Shown here: positions 34,401-41,128 of the stretch, one piece after another
How positions within the stretch are numbered: position 1 is the first letter of the stretch
Layout: each line of letters opens with the position of its first letter
From: Eublepharis macularius
Lineage: Eukaryota > Chordata > Lepidosauria > Squamata > Eublepharidae
Reading direction: 5' to 3'
Assembly: GCF_028583425.1 (NCBI RefSeq)
Contig: NC_072795.1
Span: forward strand, 7,711,001 to 7,775,000
DNA length: 64,000 nucleotides
Translations under genes and position numbers: made by a program
The notes under the pieces: model-generated
What the model saw: only the letters and a program-made list of their open reading frames with translations
The model's database searches: none
Told to the model about the DNA's origin: nothing

Positions 34401-36270
34401 GAGAATTACAGTTCTCTTCGTCTGATGCATCTGACATAGAAAACTGTGATTCTCAAAAGCTTACGCTACAGTAAAGTTGGTTAGTCTTAAAGGTGCTACT
34501 ACAGACTAACACGGCTAACTCCTCTGGACCTTTGGCAGAAGTGACCATTCAAATCGAGCAGCCTATGTTATAGTTGATTTTCCCATGCTCCAAATGACCA
34601 TTAAGGTTTTGGCATGCAAGCCTGTGAGAATCTGGTTATGACTAGGCATCAGGTATACAATAAAGTATTCCCAGCATCTGGGAAGAGAAGTGAAAGCTGG
34701 CATCTAGACACACCAAGGTCACAGTTAGCCGAGACTTGCATATTTCTCTAAGATAACCAGGGAGGCCCGTTCTGGGTCCTAAGCAAGTAACATCTGCAGT
34801 AAGGCACATCAATAAGCAATAAGGCAGTATAGCTTCAGCATATTGTGACACAAGCAACACAATAAACAGACAACCATGGTGTGGCTGTACACAGACATGA
34901 CAATGCTCCTTTTTCTTCCTATCAGTCCCACTGGTGTGGAATTGCAGGAGAGAAAGGTACTGTAAGGAAAAATGAGCAATGTTAGACAAATGAAGAAGAA
35001 ATTCAGGAAATGATGGGAAACTTTATTTAATGATGAATGGCAAATGGATGGGGAAAGAGATAGCCAGGAGATATTCCACCCGCTGTTCCTGGCATTGAGT
35101 GGTACATGCTATTTTAAACATTTTAACTTCTCCTAGTCTCCAAGCTTCATGAGCCAAGCAAACGGGAGGAGATCCAGCATCTCTAGCTGAAAGGACCAGG
35201 CAGTAGGTGGTGAAAAAGGCTCCGGCCTGAGACCCTGGAGAGCTTCTGCCAGACTGAGAGCCAAGCTACAAGTGACGCCTGACACAGGTTGGACACTTGT
35301 CAGCTTGCCTCAAGTTTTGATGGGAAATGTAGGCATCCTGGTTTTACAGCTTGGCTCTCCATTACAGCTGCAAAACCAGGATGCCTACATTTCCCATCAA
35401 AACCTGAGGCAAGCTGACAAGTGTCCAACCTGTGTCAGGCGTCACTTGTAGCCTGGCTCTCAGAAGACAGTACTGACTTTGACCAATAGTTTTATCCTGT
35501 ACAAGGCAACTTCATGTGTTTTCACTTGTCTTGTCTGGCTTTAAGCTCGAGGGTCATAGCAATATTTACATGGGGAAAAACGTTCTCTTGAAAACAGCGC
35601 GAGTGTGCAGTGATGGAAGATGAAGTGTGTTTCCGTCAGCCATTGACCATAACAGAAAAAAAGAATTAACAGGCAAGGCAGAAACATCCAAAGGAGAACA
35701 GCAATTGACTGCTTTCATCAAAAACACAACGGCATAGATTGAGGTGGTTTCCCTGTCGTAGGATGCCCATAAAGCGCAGCAGCAACAGGGCTTCCACATG
35801 GCAGGTCTCCGGGGCTTTTCCAGGTTTTTATTATTATTTTTATTAATTGGCAATTTATTTTTATTAATTGGCAAATGACAAGTGACAAATGACACTTGAA
35901 CGGTAAGTGTATCCCTCCCTGTTCACTTGCCCTCCACTTGCTCTCCTTTCAATCCACTGGCCGTTCGAGTGTCATTCATCACTTGTAGCTTGGCCCTAAA
36001 CGAGTGAAGTTTAAGTCACTTTACAATGCATGGGTGATTATGGGTGATTATCTCTCTCCTCTTTTCTCCCCTGCAGGGCATCGGCTATGTCTGGGAGAAC
36101 ATTTGGCAAAGACAGAGCTCTTTATTTTCTTCTCCAACCTTCTGAAGGCCTTCACCTTCCATTTGCCAGAAGGAGTGAAAGCAGTAAACTTGGAACCCGT
36201 TTTGGGGGGGACTTTGCAGCCGCACTATTTTGAAATCTGTGCTGAACCTCGCCAAGTCTTGTGTGGCTGA
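5452..36270 (+). CDS. CYP2J-like: Gene A: complete CYP2J-like cytochrome P450, nine exons, 496 aa
   Basis: Family 2 cytochrome P450, a haem-thiolate monooxygenase expected in the ER membrane, using electrons from P450 reductase on lipophilic substrates (family knowledge). Exons are 5452-5625, 14220-14382, 17500-17649, 22139-22299, 25421-25597, 27963-28104, 29647-29834, 31343-31484 and 36077-36270; lengths 174/163/150/161/177/142/188/142/194 match the CYP2 pattern. All introns are GT-AG and phases join without a stop. Visible motifs: hydrophobic anchor about residues 4-21, PPGP hinge 31-34, helix C WxxxR 122-126, I-helix GGTETS 299-304, helix K ExxR 356-359, and haem motif F430 to G439 with Cys437. 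The start is the first ATG in frame, with a purine at -3. The helix I to haem region reads closest to CYP2J from memory (SRS-poor motifs such as GGTETSSTT and [13 protein letters not shown]), but another squamate CYP2 subfamily is possible. A tandem paralogue follows at 43787. Confidence 0.93.
6365..6567 (+). mobile_element. LINE 3' tail (CR1/L2-like)
   Basis: Shares GGGTTCTCCCCACCATTGCAC through GCCCAGAGCCCTGG and TATAAATTGAAATAA with the tail at 13640-13800, ending in an ATAA/AATA simple repeat. Severely 5' truncated, within intron 1 of gene A. Confidence 0.7.
6994..7144. mobile_element. Foldback MITE, GGCCGTTTCC family, TSD CTG
   Basis: 151 bp almost perfect palindrome: GGCCGTTTCCACACTGC at the left, GCAGTGTGGAAACGGCC at the right, flanked by CTG on both sides. 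The interior alternates CGAAATCTCGTGAGAAG-type CpG words. Absent at the matching site of gene B near 46730. Confidence 0.85.
7222..7513 (+). mobile_element. Sauria-type SINE with GTT/GTC microsatellite tail
   Basis: Head GTGTAGTGGTTAAGAG and B-box GGGTTTGATTCCC, then CTGGGTGACTTTGGGTCAGTCAC and a CCTGAATGATGATG end running into (GTT)n then (GTC)n at 7449-7513. Confidence 0.85.
7630..7790. repeat. Diverged copy of the palindromic CACCTTTAAGACTAAC retroposon
   Basis: Contains GAGCCACAGCTC inverted against GAGCTGTGGCTC and the right arm TTAGTCTTACAGGTGCTACTGGA, matching elements at 34338, 51655 and 59748. Older and less symmetric than those. Confidence 0.6.
7790..8032 (-). mobile_element. Sauria-type SINE
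   Basis: Reverse-strand copy starting with an AACAATAAC tail and TTTATATACCACCTTCAG, ending with the tRNA-like head (TTAACCACTACACCAAACTGG). Same subfamily as 2537 and 60787. Confidence 0.85.
8165..8305 (-). mobile_element. MIR-like ancient SINE fragment
   Basis: The run TGCATTATCTTGTCTGATTT, CAACAGCCCTGTAAGGTAGG and GCTCAGAGAGGTTTTGCCAAGG matches the remembered 3' core of MIR in reverse. The counterpart at 47400-47505 shows it was present before the gene duplication. Confidence 0.6.
8720..9310 (-). mobile_element. LINE fragment, endonuclease region (CR1/L2-like)
   Basis: On the reverse strand short frames read AGHTLDL-like and [12 protein letters not shown] phrases, the end of an AP-type endonuclease domain. 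The same AGHTLDLVF phrase appears at 42693 on the plus strand. Frames are broken; intron 1 of gene A. Confidence 0.5.
9330..10398. other. Intron 1 DNA, mostly unassigned
   Basis: No exon or clear element end was found. About 9720-9870 resembles an unclassified repeat seen near 1340 and 22840. A G-rich simple run lies at 9956-9979. Confidence 0.4.
10399..10701. mobile_element. Foldback MITE, GGCCGTTTCC family, TSD ATT
   Basis: 303 bp with arms of about 125 bp: GGCCGTTCCCACACGCTG at left against CAGTGTGTGGAAACAGCC at right, flanked by ATT on both sides. The arms carry CACTCACTCCATACGTCTC and its complement. The core differs from other members with the same tips. Confidence 0.82.
10764..10949. 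mobile_element. Short DNA element with AGGGTTGCC ends
   Basis: Begins AGGGTTGCCCACTCCAGG and ends CCTAGAGGCTGGCAACCCC, an inverted pair. The body has the GGAGATCAGTTGTAACTCC phrase that recurs in copies at 40573, 41970 and 52686. Non-autonomous, class not certain. Confidence 0.6.
11045..11720 (-). mobile_element. L1 LINE 3' end, 5' truncated
   Basis: Reverse-strand translation near 11600-11720 gives [14 protein letters not shown], the typical C-terminus of L1 ORF2, followed by AT-rich 3'UTR. Only the end of the element is present, in intron 1 of gene A. Confidence 0.75.
12328..12545 (-). mobile_element. Sauria SINE present in both gene copies
   Basis: Reverse copy with CAACCCTGCGAGGTAGGTCAGGCTGAGAG and GGGATTCAAACCTGGGTCTC, head at TTTAACTACTACACCACCTTG. 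The counterpart at 51975-52150 has the same flanks, so it predates the duplication. Confidence 0.82.
12781..13292. mobile_element. Non-autonomous hAT element, 512 bp, TSD TCTATTAG
   Basis: Ends CAGGGGTCATTT and AAATGAGCCCTG with a perfect 8-bp duplication TCTATTAG at 12773-12780 and 13293-13300. The interior repeats GGGCCCAAAATGGCC-type phrases, which generate long spurious frames on both strands. A second copy is at 50028. Confidence 0.88.
13310..13800 (+). mobile_element. LINE 3' end (CR1/L2-like)
   Basis: Contains GCATATCTTCGGGACTACCT, CTTTTCAGTCCTGGCCCCAG and CAGAGCTGTTCCGCCAGG, the end of the LINE ORF2, then the 3'UTR ending TATAAATTGAAATATAAATAAAT. Similar ends at 6365, 42690 and 61550. 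Broken frames. Confidence 0.75.
14220..14382 (+). CDS. CYP2J-like: Gene A exon 2
   Basis: 163 bp after a TTTTTTCACAG acceptor, donor GTAAGG. It encodes the A-helix, beta-1 and B-helix region ending NNKG, with [10 protein letters not shown] in the B-C loop (substrate recognition site 1 region). The encoded protein is identical to gene B exon 2, with about four silent base differences. Confidence 0.95.
14383..15487. other. Gene A intron 2, proximal part
   Basis: Unique-looking intron that aligns with 53292-54250 of gene B (CCTTGTTAGCAG, GGCATGAGGAATGTTCTAGATGAAGCG, AATATACTTGAGTC). It lacks the foldback element found at 53381 in gene B, so gives the empty site. No exon or RNA gene seen. Confidence 0.7.
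15488..15638. mobile_element. MITE with GGCTGATTCCGCACAC ends
   Basis: 151 bp. Left AGCTGATTCTGCACACATT pairs with right AACGTGTGCGGAATCAGCC, and inner AATGCACTTCCAATCC pairs with the AAAGTGCATTGAAAGTGC side. No convincing target duplication (AGA against TAA). Probably a non-autonomous DNA transposon. Confidence 0.6.
16140..16270 (+). mobile_element. CR1 3' tail fragment
   Basis: GGGTACCTGGTTTGCTACAGTGTGAGATAGAATACTGGA matches the CR1 3'UTR phrase. The same fragment occurs at 54415-54480 in gene B intron 2, so the insertion is older than the duplication. Confidence 0.55.
16656..16915 (+). mobile_element. Sauria-type SINE
   Basis: Head TTTGGTGTAGTGGTTAAGAG, B-box GGGTTTGATTCCC, tail GAAGGGCGGTATATAAATC and a (GTT)n end. 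In intron 2 of gene A, not seen at the corresponding gene B site. Confidence 0.85.
16960..17165 (-). mobile_element. 5S-rRNA-derived SINE with Bov-B-like tail
   Basis: In reverse: a CAACCAACTCATG... CAAGGCAAGAGA tail related to Bov-B, then GATCTCCCATCTAAGTACTAACCATGGCTGATGCTGCTT, the complement of the 5S rRNA internal promoter region. Counterpart at 55195-55405 in gene B. Confidence 0.7.
17172..17322 (-). mobile_element. Second 5S-derived SINE, head-to-tail with the previous one
   Basis: Repeats the same order: AAGTTGCAACCAACTCAGG, TCTCCCATCCAAGTACTGACTG, CTCTGATGAGATCCAGCTAATCC. A matching second copy lies at 55425-55560, so the doublet predates the duplication. Confidence 0.65.
17500..17649 (+). 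CDS. CYP2J-like: Gene A exon 3
   Basis: 150 bp from GGCTTCAG to GTATGG. It carries the helix C motif TWRNQRR, where Trp122 and Arg126 are expected to contact haem propionates, and the LGLGK and IQEEARHL segments typical of CYP2 proteins. Confidence 0.95.
18165..18345. mobile_element. Left end of a hAT-like element (TAGAGATGGGCAC)
   Basis: Starts TAGAGATGGGCACGGAAC like the complete element at 25837 and is followed by GTTCGTGGTTCGTG inverted words. The right end was not found, so its true extent (possibly to about 19250) is unknown. Confidence 0.45.
18428..18476. repeat. (CCCCAG)n hexanucleotide repeat
   Basis: Seven or so tandem CCCCAG units in GC-rich DNA of intron 3. It produces a proline/alanine-serine spurious frame. 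Confidence 0.9.
19284..19325. repeat. 42-bp near-perfect palindrome
   Basis: AGTTTAAATGGCCATTTCCC followed by its complement with a two-base centre. No element ends were defined around it. Confidence 0.75.
19510..19945 (-). mobile_element. L1 LINE 3' end
   Basis: Reverse frame reads [20 protein letters not shown] and [12 protein letters not shown], the L1 ORF2 C-terminus, followed by the 3'UTR. Same class as 11045 but a different insertion; intron 3 of gene A. Confidence 0.8.
20300..20950 (+). mobile_element. LINE reverse transcriptase fragment (CR1/L2 group)
   Basis: A 127-codon open frame reads [19 protein letters not shown], and [18 protein letters not shown] ending QSAAARLL: the thumb end of a jockey-superfamily LINE RT. 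Both ends are truncated. The reverse complement of the same region occurs at 50480-50785. Confidence 0.8.
20999..21116. mobile_element. Foldback MITE, GGGCCAAGC family
   Basis: 118 bp: GGGCCAAGCTACACATGACG against CGTCATGTGTAGCTTGGCCC, same length and core (CACTTGAACAGCAAGTG) as 3947. Flanking triplets TCA and TGT do not match, so the duplication has decayed or the flank is rearranged. Confidence 0.8.
22139..22299 (+). CDS. CYP2J-like: Gene A exon 4
   Basis: 161 bp from CCATTTCAG to GTAAGC. It encodes the helix D-E-F region with the CYP2 signature [15 protein letters not shown]. Six or more residues differ from gene B exon 4, clustered at its 3' end (RCHN against LYHH). Confidence 0.95.
22985..23060 (+). 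mobile_element. CR1 3' terminus
   Basis: GGGGGTTGGACTAGATGG, CCTTCCAACTCTATG and the terminal ATTCTATG repeat are the hallmark of CR1 3' ends. Similar tails at 44075 and 56200. Confidence 0.8.
23478..23516. repeat. (ATTC)n microsatellite
   Basis: About ten tandem TTCA units directly before the 3' end of the CR1 copy on the opposite strand. Confidence 0.95.
23516..24285 (-). mobile_element. CR1 LINE, ORF2 C-terminal region and 3'UTR
   Basis: Reverse strand frames read [32 protein letters not shown] and [19 protein letters not shown], the end of the CR1 reverse transcriptase, followed by TAGAATCATAGAG-like tail. 5' truncated and frame-shifted; intron 4 of gene A. Confidence 0.88.
24610..24757. 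mobile_element. AGGGTTGCC-type DNA element fragment
   Basis: Contains CAACTGATCTCCAGA, CCAGGAATTTCCCAACC and the end GAGTTGGCAACCCTA, matching the right half of the element at 10764. Confidence 0.5.
25049..25268. mobile_element. 220-bp foldback MITE, GGGCCAAGC family, gene A only
   Basis: Near-perfect palindrome from GAGCCAAGCTACAAGTGATG to CGTCACTTGTAGCTTGGCCC with CACTACGTGATC at its centre. Gene B reads through the corresponding place (after CCAGTTACTTGG near 58708), so it inserted after the duplication. Confidence 0.85.
25421..25597 (+). CDS. CYP2J-like: Gene A exon 5
   Basis: 177 bp from CTTCTGCAG to GTCAGT, phase 0 at both ends. It begins LYDCFPWVM and contains LPGPHKK, the usual CYP2 helix F-G border. 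Thirteen of 59 residues differ from gene B, making it one of the most diverged exons of the pair. Confidence 0.95.
25837..26557. mobile_element. hAT element, 721 bp, TSD ATCCTAAG
   Basis: Ends TAGAGATGGGCAC and GTTCATGCCCATCTCTA with a perfect 8-bp duplication ATCCTAAG at 25829-25836 and 26558-26565. Inner ends carry GTTCGTG/CACGAAC inverted words. No transposase frame. A truncated relative is at 54524. Empty at the gene B site near 59205. Confidence 0.9.
26640..26855 (+). mobile_element. 5S-rRNA-derived SINE with Bov-B-like tail
   Basis: Head CCTGATCACATAATATCTTGGAAGCGAAG and CTTGGATGGGAAACC are a diverged 5S rRNA promoter region; the tail GGTTGCAACTTGATGGCACATA is Bov-B-like. Not a functional 5S gene. 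Confidence 0.75.
27963..28104 (+). CDS. CYP2J-like: Gene A exon 6
   Basis: 142 bp from GTCTGGCAG to GTGAGT. It encodes the I-helix with GGTETSS, the oxygen-activation motif, then [13 protein letters not shown]. Only one residue differs from gene B exon 6. A 186-codon reading frame on the opposite strand is a shadow of this conserved exon. Confidence 0.96.
28202..28412 (+). mobile_element. Sauria SINE (classic form)
   Basis: GGGAGCCAGTGTGATAGAGTGGTTAGAG head, AGGTTCAAATCCCC B-box, ACAGGGTTGTTGTGAGG body and an AAATAAATAA tail. The head is also present at 61110 in gene B, so the insertion is shared. Confidence 0.88.
28413..29646. other. Rest of gene A intron 6
   Basis: About 1.2 kb with no recognisable repeat ends or RNA gene. 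It has a branch/pyrimidine tract (TTTGTTTCTCCTCAG) before exon 7. Confidence 0.6.
29647..29834 (+). CDS. CYP2J-like: Gene A exon 7
   Basis: 188 bp from TCTCCTCAG to GTAAAC. It encodes helices J-K with [12 protein letters not shown], where Glu356 and Arg359 form the ExxR pair. No matching exon for gene B lies in the window. Confidence 0.95.
29835..31342. other. Gene A intron 7
   Basis: 1.5 kb intron. Nothing recognisable beyond short frames on both strands around 30560-30990 that lack coding character or any known domain. Confidence 0.6.
31343..31484 (+). CDS. CYP2J-like: Gene A exon 8
   Basis: 142 bp from TCCCCTCAG to GTGACA. It encodes the beta-2 and PERF-like segment (EFNPSHFLD) and ends at the first base of the Gly codon in the haem-binding loop, as in other CYP2 genes. 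Confidence 0.95.
31485..32400. other. Gene A intron 8, proximal part
   Basis: No exon, RNA gene or element boundary was recognised before the composite DNA element at 32405. Confidence 0.5.
32405..32786. mobile_element. hAT-like element of the CAGGGCTTTTTTTC type, with inner insertion
   Basis: Left part (TTTTTCAGTTGGAACGCGGTGGAACG, CCGCCCCCTGATCTCCAG) and right end (TCTTTTCCCAGAAAAAAAGCCCTG) match the 260-bp element at 44916. About 120 bp of other DNA with GACGTCATTGG words separates the two parts. Confidence 0.6.
33121..34060 (+). mobile_element. Helitron-like 5' end with GC-rich repetitive body
   Basis: Begins after A with TCCTACTACATAATTG, close to the Helitron 5' consensus, then a palindrome at 33161-33202 (CTTTTATCCTGGTGC and complement). 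The body repeats GAGCCCCACTGGAGCCGGGCTGCCTCGCTCT-like units and later CCTGCCAGCCCTTCC phrases as at 1-160. No terminal hairpin was seen, so the right end is approximate. A 317-codon frame here is a by-product of GC bias. Confidence 0.45.
34338..34530. mobile_element. Palindromic retroposon with 12-bp target duplication
   Basis: Two facing arms: GAGTCCAGTAGCACCTTTAAG and its complement, centre TCTGATGCATCTGAC, tail GACTAACACGGCTAACTCCTCTGGA. Flanked by TTTGGCAGAAGT at 34326-34337 and 34531-34542. Similar copies at 47635, 51655 and 59748. Confidence 0.82.
35258..35459. mobile_element. 202-bp foldback MITE, GAGCCAAGC family
   Basis: GAGCCAAGCTACAAGTGACG to CGTCACTTGTAGCCTGGCTC, inner arms AAGTTTTGATGGGAAATG and complement. 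Flanks TGA and TCA match at two of three bases. Confidence 0.85.
35878..35996. mobile_element. Foldback MITE, GGGCCAAGC family, left tip lost
   Basis: The right end GTCATTCATCACTTGTAGCTTGGCCC and core match 3947, but the left tip is replaced by ATTGGCAAATGACAAGTG. It ends 80 bp before exon 9 of gene A. Confidence 0.75.
36077..36270 (+). CDS. CYP2J-like: Gene A exon 9 (haem-binding, stop)
   Basis: 194 bp including the stop, after a CTCCCCTGCAG acceptor. With the split Gly it completes FSIGHRLCLG, so the haem ligand Cys437 is present. Helix [14 protein letters not shown] follows, and the protein ends [10 protein letters not shown] foldback element ends 80 bp upstream of the acceptor. Confidence 0.95.
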
Positions 36271-36559
36271 GAGTGTGTGCAATGGGGAAGCAGTACAGTG
36301 AATTCAAGAATCTCTTTTTTCAGCTCGAAGTGTTTCCGGCTTATTCGGATTTGTGAGAATCTCAGGTTTCATTGTAAGGCATTTTTAAGTTCCTTCATGT
36401 TTGCTGAGGACGTACCTTAATCCTTTTTTACTATTTATTTCCCAGGTTTATTGTAGATTGTTAGTCTAGGGGTAAGGGCCACATTAAGCCAAGACAGGAA
36501 GATGCAAGACGGCAACCAAACCTGAAGTTCAATAATGTGGCAATTCTGCTGCCATCTCA

Positions 36560-36761
36560 TAGCCAAGCTACAAGTGACGCCTTACACAGGTTGGACACTT
36601 GTCAGCTTCCCTCCAGTTCTGATGGGAAATGTAGGCATCCTGGTCTTGCAGCTGTAATGGAGAGCCAAGCTGTAAAACCAGGGCGCCTACATTTCCCATC
36701 AAAACTTGAGGGAAGCTGACAAGTGTCCAACCTGTGTCAGGCGTCACTTGTAGCTTGGCTC
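36560..36761. mobile_element. 202-bp foldback MITE in the probable 3'UTR of gene A
   Basis: Same family and length as 35258. Left tip TAGCCAAGC, right tip GCTTGGCTC, flanks TCA and TTA. If transcribed it would form a long hairpin between the stop codon and the ATTAAA at 37003. Confidence 0.85.
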
Positions 36762-37002
36762 TTAGACAGTCAAAGAATCTGTCTTCTTGACCTGCCAGCC
36801 TTTTATGTGGTCAGAGGTCGTGACTTCCAGGTTTATGGTCCTGGCTGATCATAAGATTGTAGACCCTCACCCCCACATCCAAGGAATGTTAAACAAGTGT
36901 CGCACTCCTATTTTATATCCATTTTTCTTCTGCTGCTAGCATGATATAACTGAACAATGCTATGGACGGACCCCTTGTATTTTGTTTTTGAGGTGTTAAC
37001 AT

Positions 37003-37030
37003 ATTAAACTATTGGTGTTGTGTTCCGTGC
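37003..37030 (+). terminator. Possible polyadenylation signal of gene A
   Basis: ATTAAA at 37003-37008 is followed within a few bases by a GT-rich stretch (TTGGTGTTGTGTTCCGTG), the usual layout of a vertebrate poly(A) site. It would give a 3'UTR of about 750 nt containing a 202-bp foldback element. No AATAAA was seen closer to the stop. Inferred, no transcript evidence. Confidence 0.45.
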
Positions 37031-37149
37031 ACATAATTGAATTGGTCTTATTTGCATATTGCATCATACATCCTTTCTGTCTTCTTTTCTCAGCCTCTTT
37101 GGTTTACCTGCCAGAAATTGATCATAACCTAAACAAGATATACTCATAA

Positions 37150-38110
37150 TCATAAGTGATTTGCAACACAAAAGCAGGAGACAAAGCAGAATTAAACATG
37201 GTTAGAAAATTTGGACTAGGACTAAGAAACAAAGCAGGGAAGCGACTCATAGAATTTTGTGAAGCCCATAATATGATACGTTTCAGGCAACTGAATAGCA
37301 AAAGTCACCAAATGTCCAATACCATCGGAAGCAGAAGATGGAGAACCTCAACTCTCTCTGCTAAAACAAGACCAGGGGCTGATTGTGGTACAGACTACTA
37401 ATTTCAAAAATTAGAATAAAGCTGAAGAGAAATACTAAAGCAATCATAGTACCAAAATATAATCTAAATATCATTCTAGAAGAATTTAAACGACACACCT
37501 GAAGAATGTAAACACCATGTAAAGAACAGATTTGCAGTCTTGAAGCCAGAGATGTTATCAAGGAAGAATGTGCACAGATTACTCCAGTAGCCAAACGAAA
37601 GGAGGAGCCTTTATGGATGATCGATGAAATTCTTAAAATTGCGAAAGACAGACAAGAAGCAAAAGTCAAAGGTGACAGAAAGAGAATCAAAATTCTAAGT
37701 GCAGTTTTCCAGCAACTTCCACAAAAAGACAAAGAGAACTATTAAAATATCCGATGCAAAGATATAAAACATCAATAAAGGAAGAACAAGAGACCTGTTT
37801 CACAAAATCCAGGAAATCAAAAGGAAATGCAATCCATAGATAGGGATACTGAAAGATCAACACAAAAACATTAGAACAAATTTAAAAAATGGAAACAACA
37901 TACTGAAGAACTGTACAGGAGAGAGGAAAGGATGGCAGATTCCTTCAAAAAAAGAATTTTTGATGAAGAATCTGCAATTTTAGAAGATAAAGGGAAAGCT
38001 GTGCTACAGAGTTTTACCAATGAGAGGAGATGAATCATGAGTAGATGATATACGGATATTTCTGTTTCAAGATCCAGAAAATCAGTCCATCAAAACAAGA
38101 ATATTCCAAT
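37150..38110 (+). mobile_element. Bov-B (RTE) LINE fragment
   Basis: A short frame reads KFGLGLRNKAGKRLIEFCEA and later SAKTRPGADCG, phrases of the Bov-B endonuclease domain, followed by the start of the RT-linking region in shifted frames. Both ends are truncated. Lies between gene A and gene B. Confidence 0.82.
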
Positions 38111-38528
38111 AAATATGGAAACACAAAAATGGCCCACAGACTGAAAATGCTCAATCTACATCCCTAAAAAAAGGAGACATTAAAGATTGCAGCAGCTGTT
38201 GGACCATCATATTAATTTTCCACTCAAGCCAAGGGCATTGATAGGATTAGACGAGTTTTCCTAGGAAACCTCATTATCTCTGGGGGCATGGAGAGGCCAT
38301 CAGTCAACAGCCTCATAATCTGGTAGTTTTCCATGCTCCCAGCCAGCTGGCATCCGCTCTGGACCAGGCAATGCTTTTTGCTTATGGCCTATGGGGAAGG
38401 GACATTTACGATACTCCATCCATAAGCTGCCCTCTTAGTGTGAGGAAGGGGTCTGACTGCTAACAATATGGGGTGGGACTTTAAAGCTGATTTTGCATAC
38501 TGCAGCTTGCCTGTTTCTTGGGATCTCA

Positions 38529-38730
38529 GAGCCAAGCTACAAGTGACGCCTGACATAGGTTGGACACTTGTCAGGTTGCCTCAAGTTTTGATGGGAAATG
38601 TAGGCATCCTGGTCTTGCAGCTGTAATGGAGAGCCAAGCTGTAAAACCAGGACGCCTACATTTCCCATCAAAACTTGAGGGAAGCTGACAAGTGTCCAAC
38701 CTGTGTCAGGTGTCACTTGTAGCTTGGCTC
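38529..38730. mobile_element. 202-bp foldback MITE, GAGCCAAGC family, TSD TCA
   Basis: GAGCCAAGCTACAAGTGACG to CACTTGTAGCTTGGCTC with TCA on both sides (38526-38528 and 38731-38733). About 95% symmetric arms. Confidence 0.88.
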
Positions 38731-38733
38731 TCA

Positions 38734-40572
38734 GAGGGAGGGAGGTCATTCGCAGGTTTTCTCGTGCCATAAAACAACAACAGCATTTTATACTATATTG
38801 TTCCTTTCTTACTAGCTTAGCTTTCTCCTTGAATATACTTTCTGTTTTGTGTGTGCTGTGTCCTCTAATTCTTTCTGAAGCATTTTACTATTTTAACTTG
38901 TGGCTTGTGCCTTCTATCCTCATTCCTCCCTGCTTTACTATTTGATTTGTGACTTGCCTTCCGTCTTGCTTCCTTCTGCCCCTTCTGGCTCTTCAGAGCC
39001 CAGTTTTTTATTTAATTCCCCCCTCGGTTTTATTGGCTTAATTAATTCTTTATTAAGTATTTCAGGGTGCAGCTTCCTGTGACTGTGTTTTGCCAAAATG
39101 TATCCTTCTACCAAACCCTTTTGAATTTTAACTGTGCCCCTTCCCACTACTGAAGCTGTTGTAATTCTTTGAGAATTACAATAAATATTGGATTTGTCTG
39201 TCTAGTGTAACTCAGTTTGTGTTATATGTGTCATGTCTGCATCCCTGCACCCATGTCATTTAGGTGTTGAACCATTGCTAATGCTGTGTCTTGATTTCAT
39301 GTTGCAAATGCTCTAATCATCACTTTTGTTTCTCTCCCTCTACCATCCTGAGAACACAGCTGTGTTCTCTCTTTCTTTGGAGCTCACTGAAATGACCTTG
39401 CACTGCCTGAAATGTTGCCGTTTCTTTTATGCCTCTTTGTCCTGTCTAGCTAATCTCCAGAAGAAGTTCCCAGACTCCTTCCCACAGAATTCTGTGGTCT
39501 AGGTGGGAAGGGGGAAATGTTTGAGTATTTAGAGCTGTACTTTCCTCAAGTTTCTATTCCTATCAAGGAAGCATGTACTGCTTAGATGCTTTCTTGCTTC
39601 TGAGTAATTCTATGGACATATATATGGAAATGATTGGATTTCTGAATAAAACCATTTAACCAAGAGCTTGGACTTCTTGTTGCAACGGCACAGAGACCTG
39701 TCTACCATATCCTGTCATCCATAGCCTGACAATATGTCTGGCTGGCCCAGTTGTGACCAAAACACAACACTTTAAATAAACAAATAAAATTGATCACACA
39801 CAATCCAGTAATAAAATTACATACATTTCCTACACATATCACAGTGTCTAATCTGATAACTTTGCACAAACACAGCAAATCATGACTGGCAGGCAATCTT
39901 CCAGTGCAGGTTGGAAGACTGTGCAGCTTGGTGGAGGCAGATCTGGCAGAGGGAGAGGAAGGGGTGATTTTGAAAAAGCAGCAGCAGCCAACAGGAGCGG
40001 CAGTCTAGCTAGCGCTGCAAATCCCCCCTGCAAGATTAAGATGCTATTATTTAAGCTAAGAGGCTGCAGTCCCAATTAATCCAGCTGTTTTATGATTTCT
40101 GTTTCCTATCAGTTTCCACATAAACTTTAATGTTAACCATGGGTATATTTAATTGCCTCACAAGGAAAGACTACTTTTTTCTGTCTATCAGATGTTTTAC
40201 AGTGCAGATGTCCTAGTGGAGTACTGCAGTCCTGGTGAGCTTTGTCCAGTTCAGACAGAAAACCAAGAAGGGACAAAGGGGTGTGTGTGTCTTCCATTGA
40301 AATCAATGGGAAATAAGGAAATAAAATTATGAAAATGAAACTACAGTAATGAAAGAAGCAATAACAAAACAAAACCATGTGAAACAACTCAATAATAAAA
40401 GAGTCCCTTTGGGAATTAATAATAAAAATGAAAGAAATGAAACAAACTCCCATGTGGTGACTATCAAACCCTGCTGGTTTCTAACAGTGCAATCCTATTA
40501 GAGCATTACAACGTTTTACATTCATTGAAGTCAATGGGCTTAGAAGGGTGTAACTATGTTTAGGATTGTGCT
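38734..40572. other. Intergenic DNA between genes A and B
   Basis: 1.8 kb with no recognised gene, RNA or element boundary. Several short frames without family signatures. AT-rich around 39770-39850 and 40320-40450. Confidence 0.5.
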
Positions 40573-40770
40573 AGGGGTGCCGACCTCCTGATGGATCCTG
40601 GAGATCTCCCAGAATTTTAATGGCTCTCGACAACAGAGATCAGTTCCTCTAAAGGAAACAGCTATTTAGGAGGATGGATTGTATGACAATTATACCCTGA
40701 TGAAATCCCGCCCTTCCCAAGGTCTACCCTTAAATCTTCAGGAATTTTCCAACCTGGAGTTCACAACCCT
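40573..40770. mobile_element. AGGGTTGCC-type short DNA element
   Basis: Ends AGGGGTGCCGACCTCC and CCTGGAGTTCACAACCCT are an inverted pair; inner GGAGATCTCCCAGAATTTTAATGG resembles the element at 10764. Target site not resolved. Confidence 0.6.
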
Positions 40771-41128
40771 ACATTCAGAAATTTCTTGCTGAATTTGAAA
40801 GGGTTTTTTTTTTTTGTAGGATGACAATGACATCGTAGAATTAGAGCAACATTACAAGATTAGCAACAGAATATTCTGGAAGGGTATAACGTTCACCCAC
40901 TGGTTTCCAAATACTGCTGTTTTTAATGTCAAAATTGTGTCCATTTATCAAAACAGTTCAACTCTCCCCATTGGACACACATTCAGTGTCTATGAAAAAG
41001 AATAAATATACACACAGAAGGTGGGGCTGGTGTGAGGAGCTTGAATGAGACAGATGAGGTAGGACAGAAATTGAAGGGTAGGAACAGCTGGGGGAATTCT
41101 CTCAATTATTTTGGGAGATTGGGGGAAT

